Below, one piece after another: positions 50,196 through 59,150 of a DNA stretch of 64,000 nt. Within the stretch, counting starts at the first letter, position 1. Each line of letters opens with the position of its first letter. Below the pieces are notes generated by a model. The model saw nothing but the letters and a program-made list of their open reading frames with translations, ran no database searches and was not told the origin of the DNA. Source of the DNA: Candidatus Manganitrophaceae bacterium (lineage in GTDB: Bacteria > Nitrospirota > Nitrospiria > SBBL01 > Manganitrophaceae); NCBI GenBank assembly GCA_016200325.1, contig JACQEZ010000003.1, positions 41,573 through 105,572 on the forward strand, given 5' to 3'. The position numbers were made by a program, and so were the translations under genes.

Positions 50196-51662
50196 TTGGA
50201 AAAGGCAATCATCGTAGAAAAAGAACCATCTCCTGGAACGCACGCTCGGAAAAGTCTTAAATACGCCATTCGCGACGGTCTTTTTTTTTCAATCATGTCG
50301 GGGGCCGGAGAAAGCTACTTCAGCGCTTTCGCCATTTTCCTGAAGGCCACCAACCCTCAAATTGCGCTCCTGGCCTCCCTTCCGCAGCTGATCGGCGCAT
50401 TTTTCCAATTCATCTCGGTCAAGCTTCTTAATTTTCTGAAAAGCCGAAAAAAGATTATCCTCTGCGGGGTGATCGGTCAAGCATTGGCTTGGCTTTTTAT
50501 TCTTTCGACGTCTATCATCTCCGAAGAGAGCGCGCTTCCCTGGCTGATTGCATCGGTCTCTGTTTACTTCGTTCTCGGCAGCTTTGCAAATCCGGCCTGG
50601 AATAGTCTGATGGGAGATCTGGTCAATTCAAATCAGCGTGGAAGGTATTTCGGAAGAAGAAACGGGGTAATGAGCATCGCCGCCTTTGCCTCGCTTTGCG
50701 GGGCAGGCCTTCTTCTTCATCAGGCGCAGGGATGGGGGAAAGTCGCTCTCGGTTTTGCGATCCTATTCTCCATTGCATTCATCGCGCGGCTGATCTCGGC
50801 GTACTATCTCTCCCGCATGACCGAGCCTCGATACACTCCGAAAGCCGAAGACCAATTTTCGGTCTGGCAGTTTATCCGGAACGGCAGAAAGACCAACTTC
50901 GGCCGGTTTGTTCTTTTTATCGCATTGATCCATTTTTCAGTTCAGGTTTCCGGACCGTTTATCTCTCCTTTTCTTCTCCGGGATCTCCATTTCAGCTACC
51001 TTCAATTCATGGGTTCCTCCGCGGTCACGGTCCTGGCGCAATTCCTCACCCTTCACATCTGGGGCCGGTTCGGAGATCAATTCGGGAACAAAAGGGTCCT
51101 CACGATCACGGGACTCGTTCTTCCGATCATCCCTCTTTTTTGGCTCTCTGCAACGAATTTCTATTTTATCCTGGCGGTCCAGACGTTCGGGGGGATCATC
51201 TGGGCCGGATTTTCGCTCTCGATGGGAAACTTCGTCTTCGATGCCGTCTCCCCGGCAAAGCGGCCGCAGTGTGTCGCAATCTATAATTCCGCCAACGCCA
51301 TCGGAATCTTTCTCGGCGCTACGTTCGGAGGATATTTGAGCCGCTGGTTGCCGAGAGAAATCAACATCGGGTCGTTCCATCTGCTGTTGACCTCCAATTT
51401 GCAACTTTTATTTTTATTCTCTGCAATTTTCCGGTTCGCTGTCGCAATGAAGTTCCTGCCGATGATTACCGAAGTGAGAGAGGTTAAACCGTTCGAGACG
51501 AAGGATCTTTTTATCGTCATCGCTCAGATGCGGCCGATCTCGGGGTTCAAGTTCAATCTCTTTACCCTCGGCCGGGTCCGAAGGCAATGGACCGTCAAAT
51601 CGGGGGGCGTCGCCAAGCAAGAAGAAGAGGTTCCTGTGACGGTCGGCCATGAAAAAGAGTGA
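50196..51662 (+). CDS. Major facilitator superfamily transporter
   Basis: 488 residues if read from the TTG at 50196, which has GGAAGGG five bases upstream; another TTG lies at 50178. About twelve membrane helices with a central hydrophilic loop, MFS-like (FGRRNGVMSIAAFASLCGAG, loop 2-3-like RGRYFGRRNG). An extended -10 (ATGGTATAAA) lies near 50150. The substrate is unknown; the family here resembles exporters fused to no other domain. The last ~70 residues are soluble and unusual in length. Confidence 0.8.
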   Translation: MEKAIIVEKEPSPGTHARKSLKYAIRDGLFFSIMSGAGESYFSAFAIFLKATNPQIALLASLPQLIGAFFQFISVKLLNFLKSRKKIILCGVIGQALAWLFILSTSIISEESALPWLIASVSVYFVLGSFANPAWNSLMGDLVNSNQRGRYFGRRNGVMSIAAFASLCGAGLLLHQAQGWGKVALGFAILFSIAFIARLISAYYLSRMTEPRYTPKAEDQFSVWQFIRNGRKTNFGRFVLFIALIHFSVQVSGPFISPFLLRDLHFSYLQFMGSSAVTVLAQFLTLHIWGRFGDQFGNKRVLTITGLVLPIIPLFWLSATNFYFILAVQTFGGIIWAGFSLSMGNFVFDAVSPAKRPQCVAIYNSANAIGIFLGATFGGYLSRWLPREINIGSFHLLLTSNLQLLFLFSAIFRFAVAMKFLPMITEVREVKPFETKDLFIVIAQMRPISGFKFNLFTLGRVRRQWTVKSGGVAKQEEEVPVTVGHEKE

Positions 51663-51839
51663 TCGGAGTCTCTGTCAGACACTATAATTGATCGACCTCC
51701 TCCAAGTCATCCGTTCGAGACCCTCCTTGATTCTCTCTGACCTATTCCGCCTGCTTCTCCGGGCCGAGCCGCTCTTTAAGTAAAGCGGGTGCGGTGATCC
51801 CCTTTTGAGATCGAAATGTCGTCATCTCTCGAAAAGGTC

Positions 51840-51869
51840 TTGTCATTTGGATTTTGTTAGTGCTACAAT
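51840..51869 (+). promoter_or_regulatory. Promoter of the NUDIX gene
   Basis: TTGTCA (51840-51845), 18-bp spacer, TACAAT (51864-51869), with the ATG 61 nt further on. Confidence 0.5.
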
Positions 51870-51929
51870 TTTTTAGGATTTAAAGGGGGCGTTCGGCAGG
51901 CTCGGTCGCTGCTGAATGAGAGAGTTGAA

Positions 51930-52445
51930 ATGAAAACCAGAAGACACACATCGTCCGGGGGGGTTATTTTTAAGGCAAAGGAAAATGACATCCAGGTTGT
52001 GCTCATCTCGCATTACAACCAGAAAGGAAAGCTGATCTGGTGTCTTCCGAAGGGCTCGGTCGAAAAGGGTGAAACGTTACAAGAGACCGCCGTCAGAGAG
52101 GTGCGCGAAGAGACGGGGATCTTCGGCCGTATTCTTGAGAAGATCGGTCAAATCCAATATTGGTTTTATTCCAAGGAAGAGGAAACAAAAATTTTTAAAA
52201 CGGTTCACTTCTATCTTTTAGAGTTTTTAACCGGAAACGAAAAGGATCACGATTCCGAAGTCGATGAGGCAAGGTGGGTCGCCCTCCAAGAGGCGTTGGG
52301 AATGCTGACACACAGCAGTGAGAGGGCGATTATGGAAAAGGCGGTCCGCTATTTAACGGCGGCATACAGCCAGGACATTCAAGTTCCGATGGGAAATGCG
52401 GAAGTGAAACTGCCTGACGATTCGAGCAATCCTCAAACATTATAA
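51930..52445 (+). CDS. NUDIX hydrolase
   Basis: 171 residues. The NUDIX box is intact: GSVEKGETLQETAVREVREE followed by TG, with the metal-binding REVREE. Near residue 10 TSSGGVIFKAKEND starts the fold. Family resembles diadenosine or nucleotide pyrophosphohydrolases; substrate unassigned. The zinc-finger gene follows 34 bp downstream. Confidence 0.88.
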   Translation: MKTRRHTSSGGVIFKAKENDIQVVLISHYNQKGKLIWCLPKGSVEKGETLQETAVREVREETGIFGRILEKIGQIQYWFYSKEEETKIFKTVHFYLLEFLTGNEKDHDSEVDEARWVALQEALGMLTHSSERAIMEKAVRYLTAAYSQDIQVPMGNAEVKLPDDSSNPQTL

Positions 52446-52479
52446 GCGATAAGCTTCTGTTTTTGGGTGGAGGTTGTTG

Positions 52480-52866
52480 ATGGAGCAAGGTGAAAAAAGA
52501 CGAAAAGCGTTGGAAGAAATGCTCGCGGCAAGGCGGAGGGAGGTCGTCCAACAGATTGAAGCCCTCATGGAAAACCAAGGCGACGCCGTCGCGGGAGATG
52601 GGATTCTCGACACGGGTGACCAGGCGCTCAAAAGTCACGAGACCGATGTCGATTTCACCCTTCTGGAGATGAAAAACCGCCGGCTCAAAGAGATAGAAGA
52701 AGCGCTCTTGAAGTTACGGGAAAACCGATATGGAATTTGCGAAGAATGCGGCGCGGAGATCAGTGCAGGTCGGTTGAAAGCAATGCCGTTTGCACAATAT
52801 TGCGTCACCTGCAAAGAGCGGCAAGAGCTCTTCGATAAGATCGAAAAAACCAGGAGCGAGGCGTAA
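52480..52866 (+). CDS. TraR/DksA-type zinc-finger protein
   Basis: 128 residues from the ATG at 52480 (GGTGGAGG six bases upstream). A coiled-coil N-terminus (EEMLAARRREVVQQIEALME) and the C4 zinc finger CEECGAEISAGRLKAMP followed by YCVTC, as in DksA/TraR. The DksA coiled-coil tip (DxxDxA) is only partly matched by DTGDQA. Such proteins bind RNA polymerase in the secondary channel, often with ppGpp. Probably co-transcribed with the NUDIX gene. Confidence 0.86.
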   Translation: MEQGEKRRKALEEMLAARRREVVQQIEALMENQGDAVAGDGILDTGDQALKSHETDVDFTLLEMKNRRLKEIEEALLKLRENRYGICEECGAEISAGRLKAMPFAQYCVTCKERQELFDKIEKTRSEA

Positions 52867-53054
52867 AGCGCAACACCCGGACGGCCACGTCCGATCGAAC
52901 CGGTCGGAACTCTTTTTTCGGCCGGGTCGCCGCGTTGCTCGCGGCGCGCCCTCGTTATTCCACATTCTCCCTCAATCCCTGATTTGCACCATCCATCGGG
53001 GCGCATGCCGCCCCGTGAATATCCCTTATTGCCATCTAAAATACCCCCTCTGGT

Positions 53055-53083
53055 TTGACAAGAAATAGGTTATAAACTACACT
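53055..53083 (+). promoter_or_regulatory. Promoter of the FHA-kinase operon
   Basis: Perfect TTGACA (53055-53060), 17-bp spacer, TACACT (53078-53083), 36 nt before the ATG at 53120. The rest of the 253-bp gap shows nothing else. Confidence 0.6.
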
Positions 53084-53119
53084 AAATTCAAACCGATCTC
53101 TTCCATCCGCCGAGGGGAA

Positions 53120-54436
53120 ATGTTAAAAGACCTCATTTCAAATCAACGGGTATTGTTCTCGAAAGATCTCTATTCCGCAGGGCAGATTGAAACTCTTTTT
53201 AATGATCTGAAATCGAAAGGAGATCTGGTCACCGCCATTTTAACGTTAGAGGAAGAAGATCGCTCGCTTCTTCTGTTCATATTGCAGGACGATCTTTATG
53301 CGGCGGTTCAATTAAAGGACGATACATTTTCTTCCCTTCCCTTCGCCGATTACTTTTACTTGATGTCTCAAGCAGAGGGAGCGCTCCACCTTTATATAAC
53401 CAATCCAATCTTCTTTAAAGCCCTTCTTGTCTTATCGCAAAAAAAACCGAGTATTGTCGCAACCACCGATATCCTTAATATTGAAGCACTGCTGGCCCAA
53501 GTTCAAAAAAAGAAAAAAGAGGCCGTCCTCCTTCTAAAGAAGAGCGGAGAGGTCAATTTGTTCTATTTTAGGAGCGGTAAGCTCTCGGAAGGTTACTTTC
53601 AATCTCCCGGCGAAGCGAAGAAAGAGGGTACGCTTCAAGAGCAGCTCTTGGTATATACCTATTCATCGGATGAATCGGACCCGATGGAGATTCAACTTTT
53701 TTATGACTTAGACGTCACACCCGCCGCCGATGTGGATGATGCCCTCGAAGCGCTCGGCGAAGGGGTGGAGCAGCGACTCGCTTCCCTGCCGAGACTCATC
53801 CTGAAGCAGGAAGGGGGAGGCGCGCACGTCGAAAAAATTTTGGACAAGGGGTTCTTTACATTGGGGCGGGATCTCCGAAGCGATTGGGTGATCAAAGACC
53901 CGATGGTATCAAGGGAACATGCATTGATCAGTCAGGATCAAGACGGATTTCATATTGAGGACCGGGGAAGCCGGAACGGAACGCTCGTAAACAAAGAGAA
54001 GGTCACCCGTCAAAAGCTCTCAGACCATGATGAAATCAAGATCGGCTCGGCCGAATTTATTTTCTCGGAAAAGGAAGCGCCAAGCCGTCCGGCATCTTCC
54101 GCTTCTCTGGAGCTGACCCCTTCCGAGCGCACTTTAAAGGGGACCATCGCCTGGACATTGGAGGTTGTTTCAGGAAAAGAGATCGGCCGGGCTTATGAAT
54201 TGGCCCCCAGGCGGCTTTCCATCGGCCGGGGAAAGGCCGATATCTCCGTGAATGATCCGAAGGTTTCCCGTCATCATGCCGATTTGGAATGGTCGGAAAA
54301 AGGTTTCGTCCTCGTCGACTTAAAGAGCACCAATGGAATTCTGGTGAATGATCTGAGGGTAGAGAAAACATCCCTTTCCGAAAATGACATCATCACAGTG
54401 GGGGACACCCGCTTGAGGGTCGTTTTAAAGAAATGA
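53120..54436 (+). CDS. Double-FHA protein with DUF4388-like N-terminal domain
   Basis: 438 residues. Residues ~1-200 resemble DUF4388 (ILTLEEEDRSLLLFILQDDL, VNLFYFRSGKLSEGYF). Two FHA domains follow at ~250-325 (TLGRDLRSDWVIKDPMVSRE, SRNGTLVN) and ~360-435 (LSIGRGKADISVNDPKVSRH, STNGILVN), which bind phosphothreonine. The Arg, Ser, His and Asn residues of the FHA binding site are all visible in both. ATGA overlap with a kinase gene downstream makes it the likely substrate reader of that kinase. Confidence 0.88.
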   Translation: MLKDLISNQRVLFSKDLYSAGQIETLFNDLKSKGDLVTAILTLEEEDRSLLLFILQDDLYAAVQLKDDTFSSLPFADYFYLMSQAEGALHLYITNPIFFKALLVLSQKKPSIVATTDILNIEALLAQVQKKKKEAVLLLKKSGEVNLFYFRSGKLSEGYFQSPGEAKKEGTLQEQLLVYTYSSDESDPMEIQLFYDLDVTPAADVDDALEALGEGVEQRLASLPRLILKQEGGGAHVEKILDKGFFTLGRDLRSDWVIKDPMVSREHALISQDQDGFHIEDRGSRNGTLVNKEKVTRQKLSDHDEIKIGSAEFIFSEKEAPSRPASSASLELTPSERTLKGTIAWTLEVVSGKEIGRAYELAPRRLSIGRGKADISVNDPKVSRHHADLEWSEKGFVLVDLKSTNGILVNDLRVEKTSLSENDIITVGDTRLRVVLKK

Positions 54437-56832
54437 ACCAGTCCCCATGGAGCTTCGACGGCTCCTTGCTCTTCAATGATCCCCTCCTTTTTTTCCAGCA
54501 ATTCATTTCAGGCGCTTCAGAGGCAACCGTCATCGGTTATGCCTTTCTCTTTTTGCTGATCATCATCGGCTTTATTTTCGGCCAGCGCTACCTGTCCATG
54601 CGGGGATCGACCAATACATTCAATCCCCTCAAAGAAGCAAAGGAGGCGGAGAAATCGCGTGATCTTTTCCGAGCGGCGGAACTATACGAGCAGGGAGGAG
54701 AGTACGACGAGGCGATCCGAGCCTACAAAGAGGCACGGGCCTATCAACAGGTCGGACGGATCTTCGAACTGAGAAAACAATGGCAAGAGGCGGCCCAGTT
54801 CTACAAGCTTTCAGGAGACACGGAAAAAGCAGCGGTCATGTATCAAAAAGGGGGAGAATATGTCCGCGCGGCCGAATGTTATCTCGCCTGTAAAAAGATC
54901 TCGCTGGCCGCCGAGGCCTACGAAAAGGGAAAACGGTTTCATGAGGCGGCCGCCCAGTATGAGCGATTCGGAAACCTTCTCAAAGCAGCGACCGTTTATG
55001 AACAAGCAAATGAGCTGGATAAATCAGCCGAGATGTATGAGAAGTACTTCTTGAGAGAGAAGAGAGCCCACACAGGACCTCCTTCCGAAAAGAGCCGGCA
55101 GCTTGCGCAGAGCGCTTATCAGAGCGGCCAGCACTATATCAAGGTAAAACAATTTCAAAAGGCGACGGAGATTCTCACCGCCGGAGGATTTCACCTGGAG
55201 GCGGCGGAAGCGGCCGTCCATGGAGGGGAGGTCGAGAAAGCGGCGGAGCTTTTTCTCGCCGCCCGCGCATTTGATCGGGCTGCGGCGCTCTATGAGCAAA
55301 TGGGCGATATGCACCGAGGGCATCGCGTCGTCGGGAAAAAGTTTAAGGAGGAGAAGGAATACCTGGCGGCCGCGGAGTCTTTCGAAAGGGGCGAGGGCTG
55401 GGCCGAGGCCGCTGAAATGTATGAGCTGATGGGGAGGAAAAGCCAGGCGGCCCGGATGCTGATGAATAATGGCGACTATCACCGCGCCAGCGAGCTGTTC
55501 CTCGCAGAAGACGATCCGACCGCGGCTGCGGAGGCTTATGAGAAAGGGGGCCGATTTCGGGAAGCGGCCGAACTCTATGTGCAGCTGCGCCAGTTTGATA
55601 AAGCCGCTCAGATGCAAGAAGCGGGTGGAAACTTCTTCGACGCGGCCGTTCTCTACAAACAGCAAGGACGGGTCGACGAGTCGATCTCCTATCTGCAGAA
55701 GATCGACTCTCAGTCGTCGAATTACTACCAGGCATCGCTTTTACTCGGCCAGCTGCTTACGGAAAAGGGGATGGTCGATGCGGCGCGCGAGCGATACCAG
55801 AAGATCCTCTCGCAGGAGTCGATCGGTCCGGATAATCTGGAATGTTACTACCGGCTGGCGCTTCTGTATGAAAAGCGAAGGGAGTTTGAAGAAGCGCAAA
55901 GCCTCTATGAAAAGATCCTGGCGGAGGATTTTAGCTATCGCGACGTAAAGACCCGAAACGCCGTGATCAGAAAAGCGCTCGCCGAGGTAAAGAAAGTCTT
56001 GGAGGCGACCCGGATGGAGGAGCTTCCCGCCAAACCGGCTTCCCCCTCCGCGCAGCAGACTTCCTCCCGCTATAAGATCATCAAGAAGATCGGGCAGGGA
56101 GGAATGGGGGTCGTTTATCAGGCCGAAGACACCGTCCTGAAACGAATTGTCGCCTATAAGATTCTTCCCGCGGCGATCCGGGAGAATGAAGTGATCCTTC
56201 AGAATTTCCTTCAAGAAGCCCGGATTGCCGCCGGGCTGAACCATCCCAATGTGGTGACGATCTTCGACACCGGAAAAAACGGAGACGAGATTTTCATCAC
56301 CATGGAATATGTAAATGGGATTACGCTGAAGGAGTTTTTGGAGAAGAACCCCTCCGACCTCAAGGCGCATCTCGAAATCATGAAGGAGATCTGCCTCGGC
56401 GTCGCTTACGCCCACAGCAAAAATGTCGTCCACCGCGACCTCAAGCCGGCCAATGTCATGCTTGCGCACGATCGCCGGGTCAAGATCATGGATTTTGGTC
56501 TCGCAAAGGTGGTGAGCGAATCGGCCGCCGACAAAACGTCGGTCAAGGGAACGCCGCTTTACATGGCGCCGGAGCAGATCTTGGGAGAGAAGGTCGACCA
56601 CCAATCGGATATCTACTCCCTCGGATGTACTTTCTACCGGATGGCGGCGGGCCGCCCTCCCTTCGTTCAAGGCGACGTTTATTACCATCACCCCCCCACC
56701 CCCCCCCGCGAGCTCAACCCTCACGTCTCAGAGGCCCTCAATCGCCTGATCCTGAAGGCCATCGAAAAAGGCAAATCAAAAAGGTATAAGAAGGTTTCCG
56801 AAATTATTGCCGATCTCGAAAAGCTCTCTTGA
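54433..56832 (+). CDS. Ser/Thr protein kinase with N-terminal membrane anchor and TPR-like array
   Basis: 799 residues. A membrane helix at ~30-50 (IGYAFLFLLIIIGFIFGQRY), then an array of TPR-like hairpins from ~65 to ~530 with the repeated AAELYEQGGEYDEAIRAY / EAAAQYERFGNL pattern. The kinase domain is at ~546-799: GQGGMGVVY, Lys in VAYKIL, HRDLKPANVML (~667), DFGLAKVV and APEQILG. The domain order (array before the kinase) is the reverse of the common kinase-then-sensor layout, and it lacks an extracytoplasmic sensor. Paired with the FHA protein. Confidence 0.9.
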   Translation: MNQSPWSFDGSLLFNDPLLFFQQFISGASEATVIGYAFLFLLIIIGFIFGQRYLSMRGSTNTFNPLKEAKEAEKSRDLFRAAELYEQGGEYDEAIRAYKEARAYQQVGRIFELRKQWQEAAQFYKLSGDTEKAAVMYQKGGEYVRAAECYLACKKISLAAEAYEKGKRFHEAAAQYERFGNLLKAATVYEQANELDKSAEMYEKYFLREKRAHTGPPSEKSRQLAQSAYQSGQHYIKVKQFQKATEILTAGGFHLEAAEAAVHGGEVEKAAELFLAARAFDRAAALYEQMGDMHRGHRVVGKKFKEEKEYLAAAESFERGEGWAEAAEMYELMGRKSQAARMLMNNGDYHRASELFLAEDDPTAAAEAYEKGGRFREAAELYVQLRQFDKAAQMQEAGGNFFDAAVLYKQQGRVDESISYLQKIDSQSSNYYQASLLLGQLLTEKGMVDAARERYQKILSQESIGPDNLECYYRLALLYEKRREFEEAQSLYEKILAEDFSYRDVKTRNAVIRKALAEVKKVLEATRMEELPAKPASPSAQQTSSRYKIIKKIGQGGMGVVYQAEDTVLKRIVAYKILPAAIRENEVILQNFLQEARIAAGLNHPNVVTIFDTGKNGDEIFITMEYVNGITLKEFLEKNPSDLKAHLEIMKEICLGVAYAHSKNVVHRDLKPANVMLAHDRRVKIMDFGLAKVVSESAADKTSVKGTPLYMAPEQILGEKVDHQSDIYSLGCTFYRMAAGRPPFVQGDVYYHHPPTPPRELNPHVSEALNRLILKAIEKGKSKRYKKVSEIIADLEKLS

Positions 56833-57079
56833 CCGTCGGTCCTCCTCCGCTCGCCGCTTATCTTGACAGCCTCCAAACAAGGAGATTAAACTCAAAGCAC
56901 AGAACAATGTGCGGCGAGATCTCCGGCGGCATGGCCCGCAACGACGGTCGGAACATGGACCGGCCGTATCCTGGGATTTCACGCGTTGCACTCCAAGCTG
57001 AGTCGTACATTTTATGCATATTTTAATTGACAACTTCGTCCACCTCCATTAGAGTGGCGACCATCGTTCGGAGGGTGCT

Positions 57080-57478
57080 GTGAAGGCCATTCCCTATCTT
57101 TTTCTCGTGATTCTTCTCTTCTCTGCTTGTGCAAGCGGTCCGGAACGAAAAGAGCCGGAAGAGCTTCCAAAAGACGCGGTCATGTTCCCGTTCGGCTATT
57201 CCACCGCCTTCGATCGGATCGGTGACGCATTGGAAGCGGAAGGGTATGATATCGCGATCGCCGACAAACAGGCCGGTCTCATTCAGACCAACCTCAAGGA
57301 CCTCGCCATTGCGCCCGAGGGGTCCAAGCTTCAGTATCACGGCTTCTATCGGGTTCATGTCGACGGAGACCGAGATCGCTCCTGGGCGCTGATCCAATTT
57401 CTCGTGATGCCGGAGCTGCCGGGAGAGCGTGAAAAATTGATCAGTCGGATCCAAGGAGAGTCTCCCAAAACACCATGA
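57080..57478 (+). CDS. Small lipoprotein of unknown function
   Basis: 132 residues from a GTG with GGAGGGTG directly upstream. Signal peptide and lipobox (LFLVILLFSAC, Cys near residue 17). The rest is an alpha/beta domain (AVMFPFGYSTAFDRIGDALE, EGYDIAIADKQAGLIQT, YRVHVDGDRDRSWALIQF) with no recognised family. Overlaps the next lipoprotein gene by ATGA, and an HtrA gene follows, so an envelope-stress operon is likely. Confidence 0.75.
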   Translation: MKAIPYLFLVILLFSACASGPERKEPEELPKDAVMFPFGYSTAFDRIGDALEAEGYDIAIADKQAGLIQTNLKDLAIAPEGSKLQYHGFYRVHVDGDRDRSWALIQFLVMPELPGEREKLISRIQGESPKTP

Positions 57479-57954
57479 CCCATTCGCCTCCCCTTCGTGG
57501 AAAGGGCATCCTGCTCTGTTGTCTCCTGATCGCCGTCTTGTCCGGCTGTGCCTCCTTGTCACCCAGCCGGCACGAAGGAACCGCCCGGATTGAAATCGCC
57601 AGTCCCGGAATCGGCGGCGGCCTGGAGCTCTTTCCATCACTCGTAACCATCGCGCCGGGGGAAAAGGTCTCTTGGCACAACCAGACCACCTATGACCTTC
57701 AGATCAACATCGATCCCGACGAATCTTCGGAGAAACGCCCCGCCTTCATTTCACACAACGCGACCGTAGAGACGGTCTTCGCGGAGCCGGGAACCTATTC
57801 TTATACCCTCTTTTTCTCATCGGCAAAAACCTTCGGGCAAGCGACCGGAAAAATCGTCGTCGAAGATCCGAACCGCAGACCGGCGCCGTCCGATCGAGAC
57901 CGTGAGAGACCGCCGCAAGAGCGGATCCCTGATTCGGAACCTTACATCCTCTAA
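57475..57954 (+). CDS. Lipoprotein with cupredoxin-like domain
   Basis: 159 residues. Lipobox at VLSGCAS (Cys ~24). Residues ~35-130 have the Greek-key pattern of cupredoxins (LFPSLVTIAPGEKVSWHNQT, FAEPGTYSYTLFF), but the Cys and Met ligands are absent, so a blue-copper site is not supported. The C-terminal 25 residues are Pro/Arg/Asp-rich. Part of the lipoprotein-lipoprotein-HtrA cluster. Confidence 0.7.
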   Translation: MTHSPPLRGKGILLCCLLIAVLSGCASLSPSRHEGTARIEIASPGIGGGLELFPSLVTIAPGEKVSWHNQTTYDLQINIDPDESSEKRPAFISHNATVETVFAEPGTYSYTLFFSSAKTFGQATGKIVVEDPNRRPAPSDRDRERPPQERIPDSEPYIL

Positions 57955-57982
57955 TTCATCCGGAGAGGCGATTTACACTCGA

Positions 57983-59044
57983 ATGCATCGGATTGCGGGG
58001 CTTTTTTCGATCTTTCTTCTCCTCCTCTTCGTTCCTTCCGCCTGGGGGTTGTCGGCGGATGAAGAAAACACCATCGACATCTACCAGCGGGTCAACGCCA
58101 GCGTCGTCAACATTACCAGCATCGCCGTCACCTATGATTTTTTTCTGAACCCGATCCCCTCGGAAGCGTCCGGTTCCGGATCAATCATCGATAAAAAAGG
58201 ATATATCCTTACCAACAACCATGTCATCCGCGACTCCCAACGTCTCGAGGTGACCCTGGCCGACGGAAGCAAGTGGCCGGGCCAATTGATCGGCTCCGAC
58301 CCGCAAACCGACCTCGCCGTCATCAAGGTCAATGTCCCTTCCGAGCGGCTGACCACCATTCAGATCGGAAGCTCCGACGGAATCCGGCCCGGCCAGAAGG
58401 TCCTGGCGATCGGAAATCCGTTCGGTCTGGAGCGAACGCTTACCTCCGGCATCATCAGCTCCGTTCGAAAGAGCATCAAAGCGAGCGACCTCGAAATGGA
58501 TGAAGTCATCCAGATCGATGCGGCGATTAACCCCGGCAATTCCGGCGGCCCGCTGCTCGACTCGGATGGAAAGATGATCGGAATCAACACCGCGATCTTT
58601 ACCCCATCGGGCGGGAGCGTCGGAATCGGATTTGCCATTCCGATCAACGCCGCAAAGCGGGTCCTCAACGAGCTGATCACGAAAGGGTATGTCGCCTATG
58701 CCTGGATCGGGATCGACACACAAAGCCTCATTCCTGAATTTGCGGAGGCCCTTTCAGCGCCGGTTCGGCGGGGGGTGATTGTCGCCCGGGTCGCGCGGGG
58801 CGGGCCGGCTGCGCAGGCCGGCATTCGCGGGGGAACCCAGCGGGTGGAGGTTGGAAACGCCATCCTCGTCGTCGGCGGAGACATCATCGTCGCCATCGAC
58901 GGGGAGCCGGTTGAATCGGCCGAGGAATTCCACCGGTTCATGCGGACGAAACGCCCCGGCGAGCGGATTCGACTGACCCTCTTTCGCGGACGGGAGAAGA
59001 AAGAGGTCGAGGTCAAACTTGGCGACCGACCCCGCCGCGGCTGA
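57983..59044 (+). CDS. HtrA-type serine protease with one PDZ domain
   Basis: 353 residues from the ATG at 57983; a GTG at 57902 would overlap the previous gene. Signal peptide (HRIAGLFSIFLLLLFVPSAW). Triad: His in NNHVI (~78), Asp in TDLAVIKV (~113), Ser in NPGNSGGPLL (~188). A single C-terminal PDZ domain (~250-340), so DegS-like. Likely a periplasmic stress sensor or protease, with two lipoproteins upstream as possible partners. A second Do protease is at 38.5 kb. Confidence 0.88.
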   Translation: MHRIAGLFSIFLLLLFVPSAWGLSADEENTIDIYQRVNASVVNITSIAVTYDFFLNPIPSEASGSGSIIDKKGYILTNNHVIRDSQRLEVTLADGSKWPGQLIGSDPQTDLAVIKVNVPSERLTTIQIGSSDGIRPGQKVLAIGNPFGLERTLTSGIISSVRKSIKASDLEMDEVIQIDAAINPGNSGGPLLDSDGKMIGINTAIFTPSGGSVGIGFAIPINAAKRVLNELITKGYVAYAWIGIDTQSLIPEFAEALSAPVRRGVIVARVARGGPAAQAGIRGGTQRVEVGNAILVVGGDIIVAIDGEPVESAEEFHRFMRTKRPGERIRLTLFRGREKKEVEVKLGDRPRRG

Positions 59045-59150
59045 TCCGCTTCTGCATTCTGCTGATGACGTCTCCTTTTAGCTCGGATCGGTCTATGATA
59101 TGATGAGTAGGTTGATCGTTTTCTGACGGGCGCAGAGGTTTAAATAAAAA

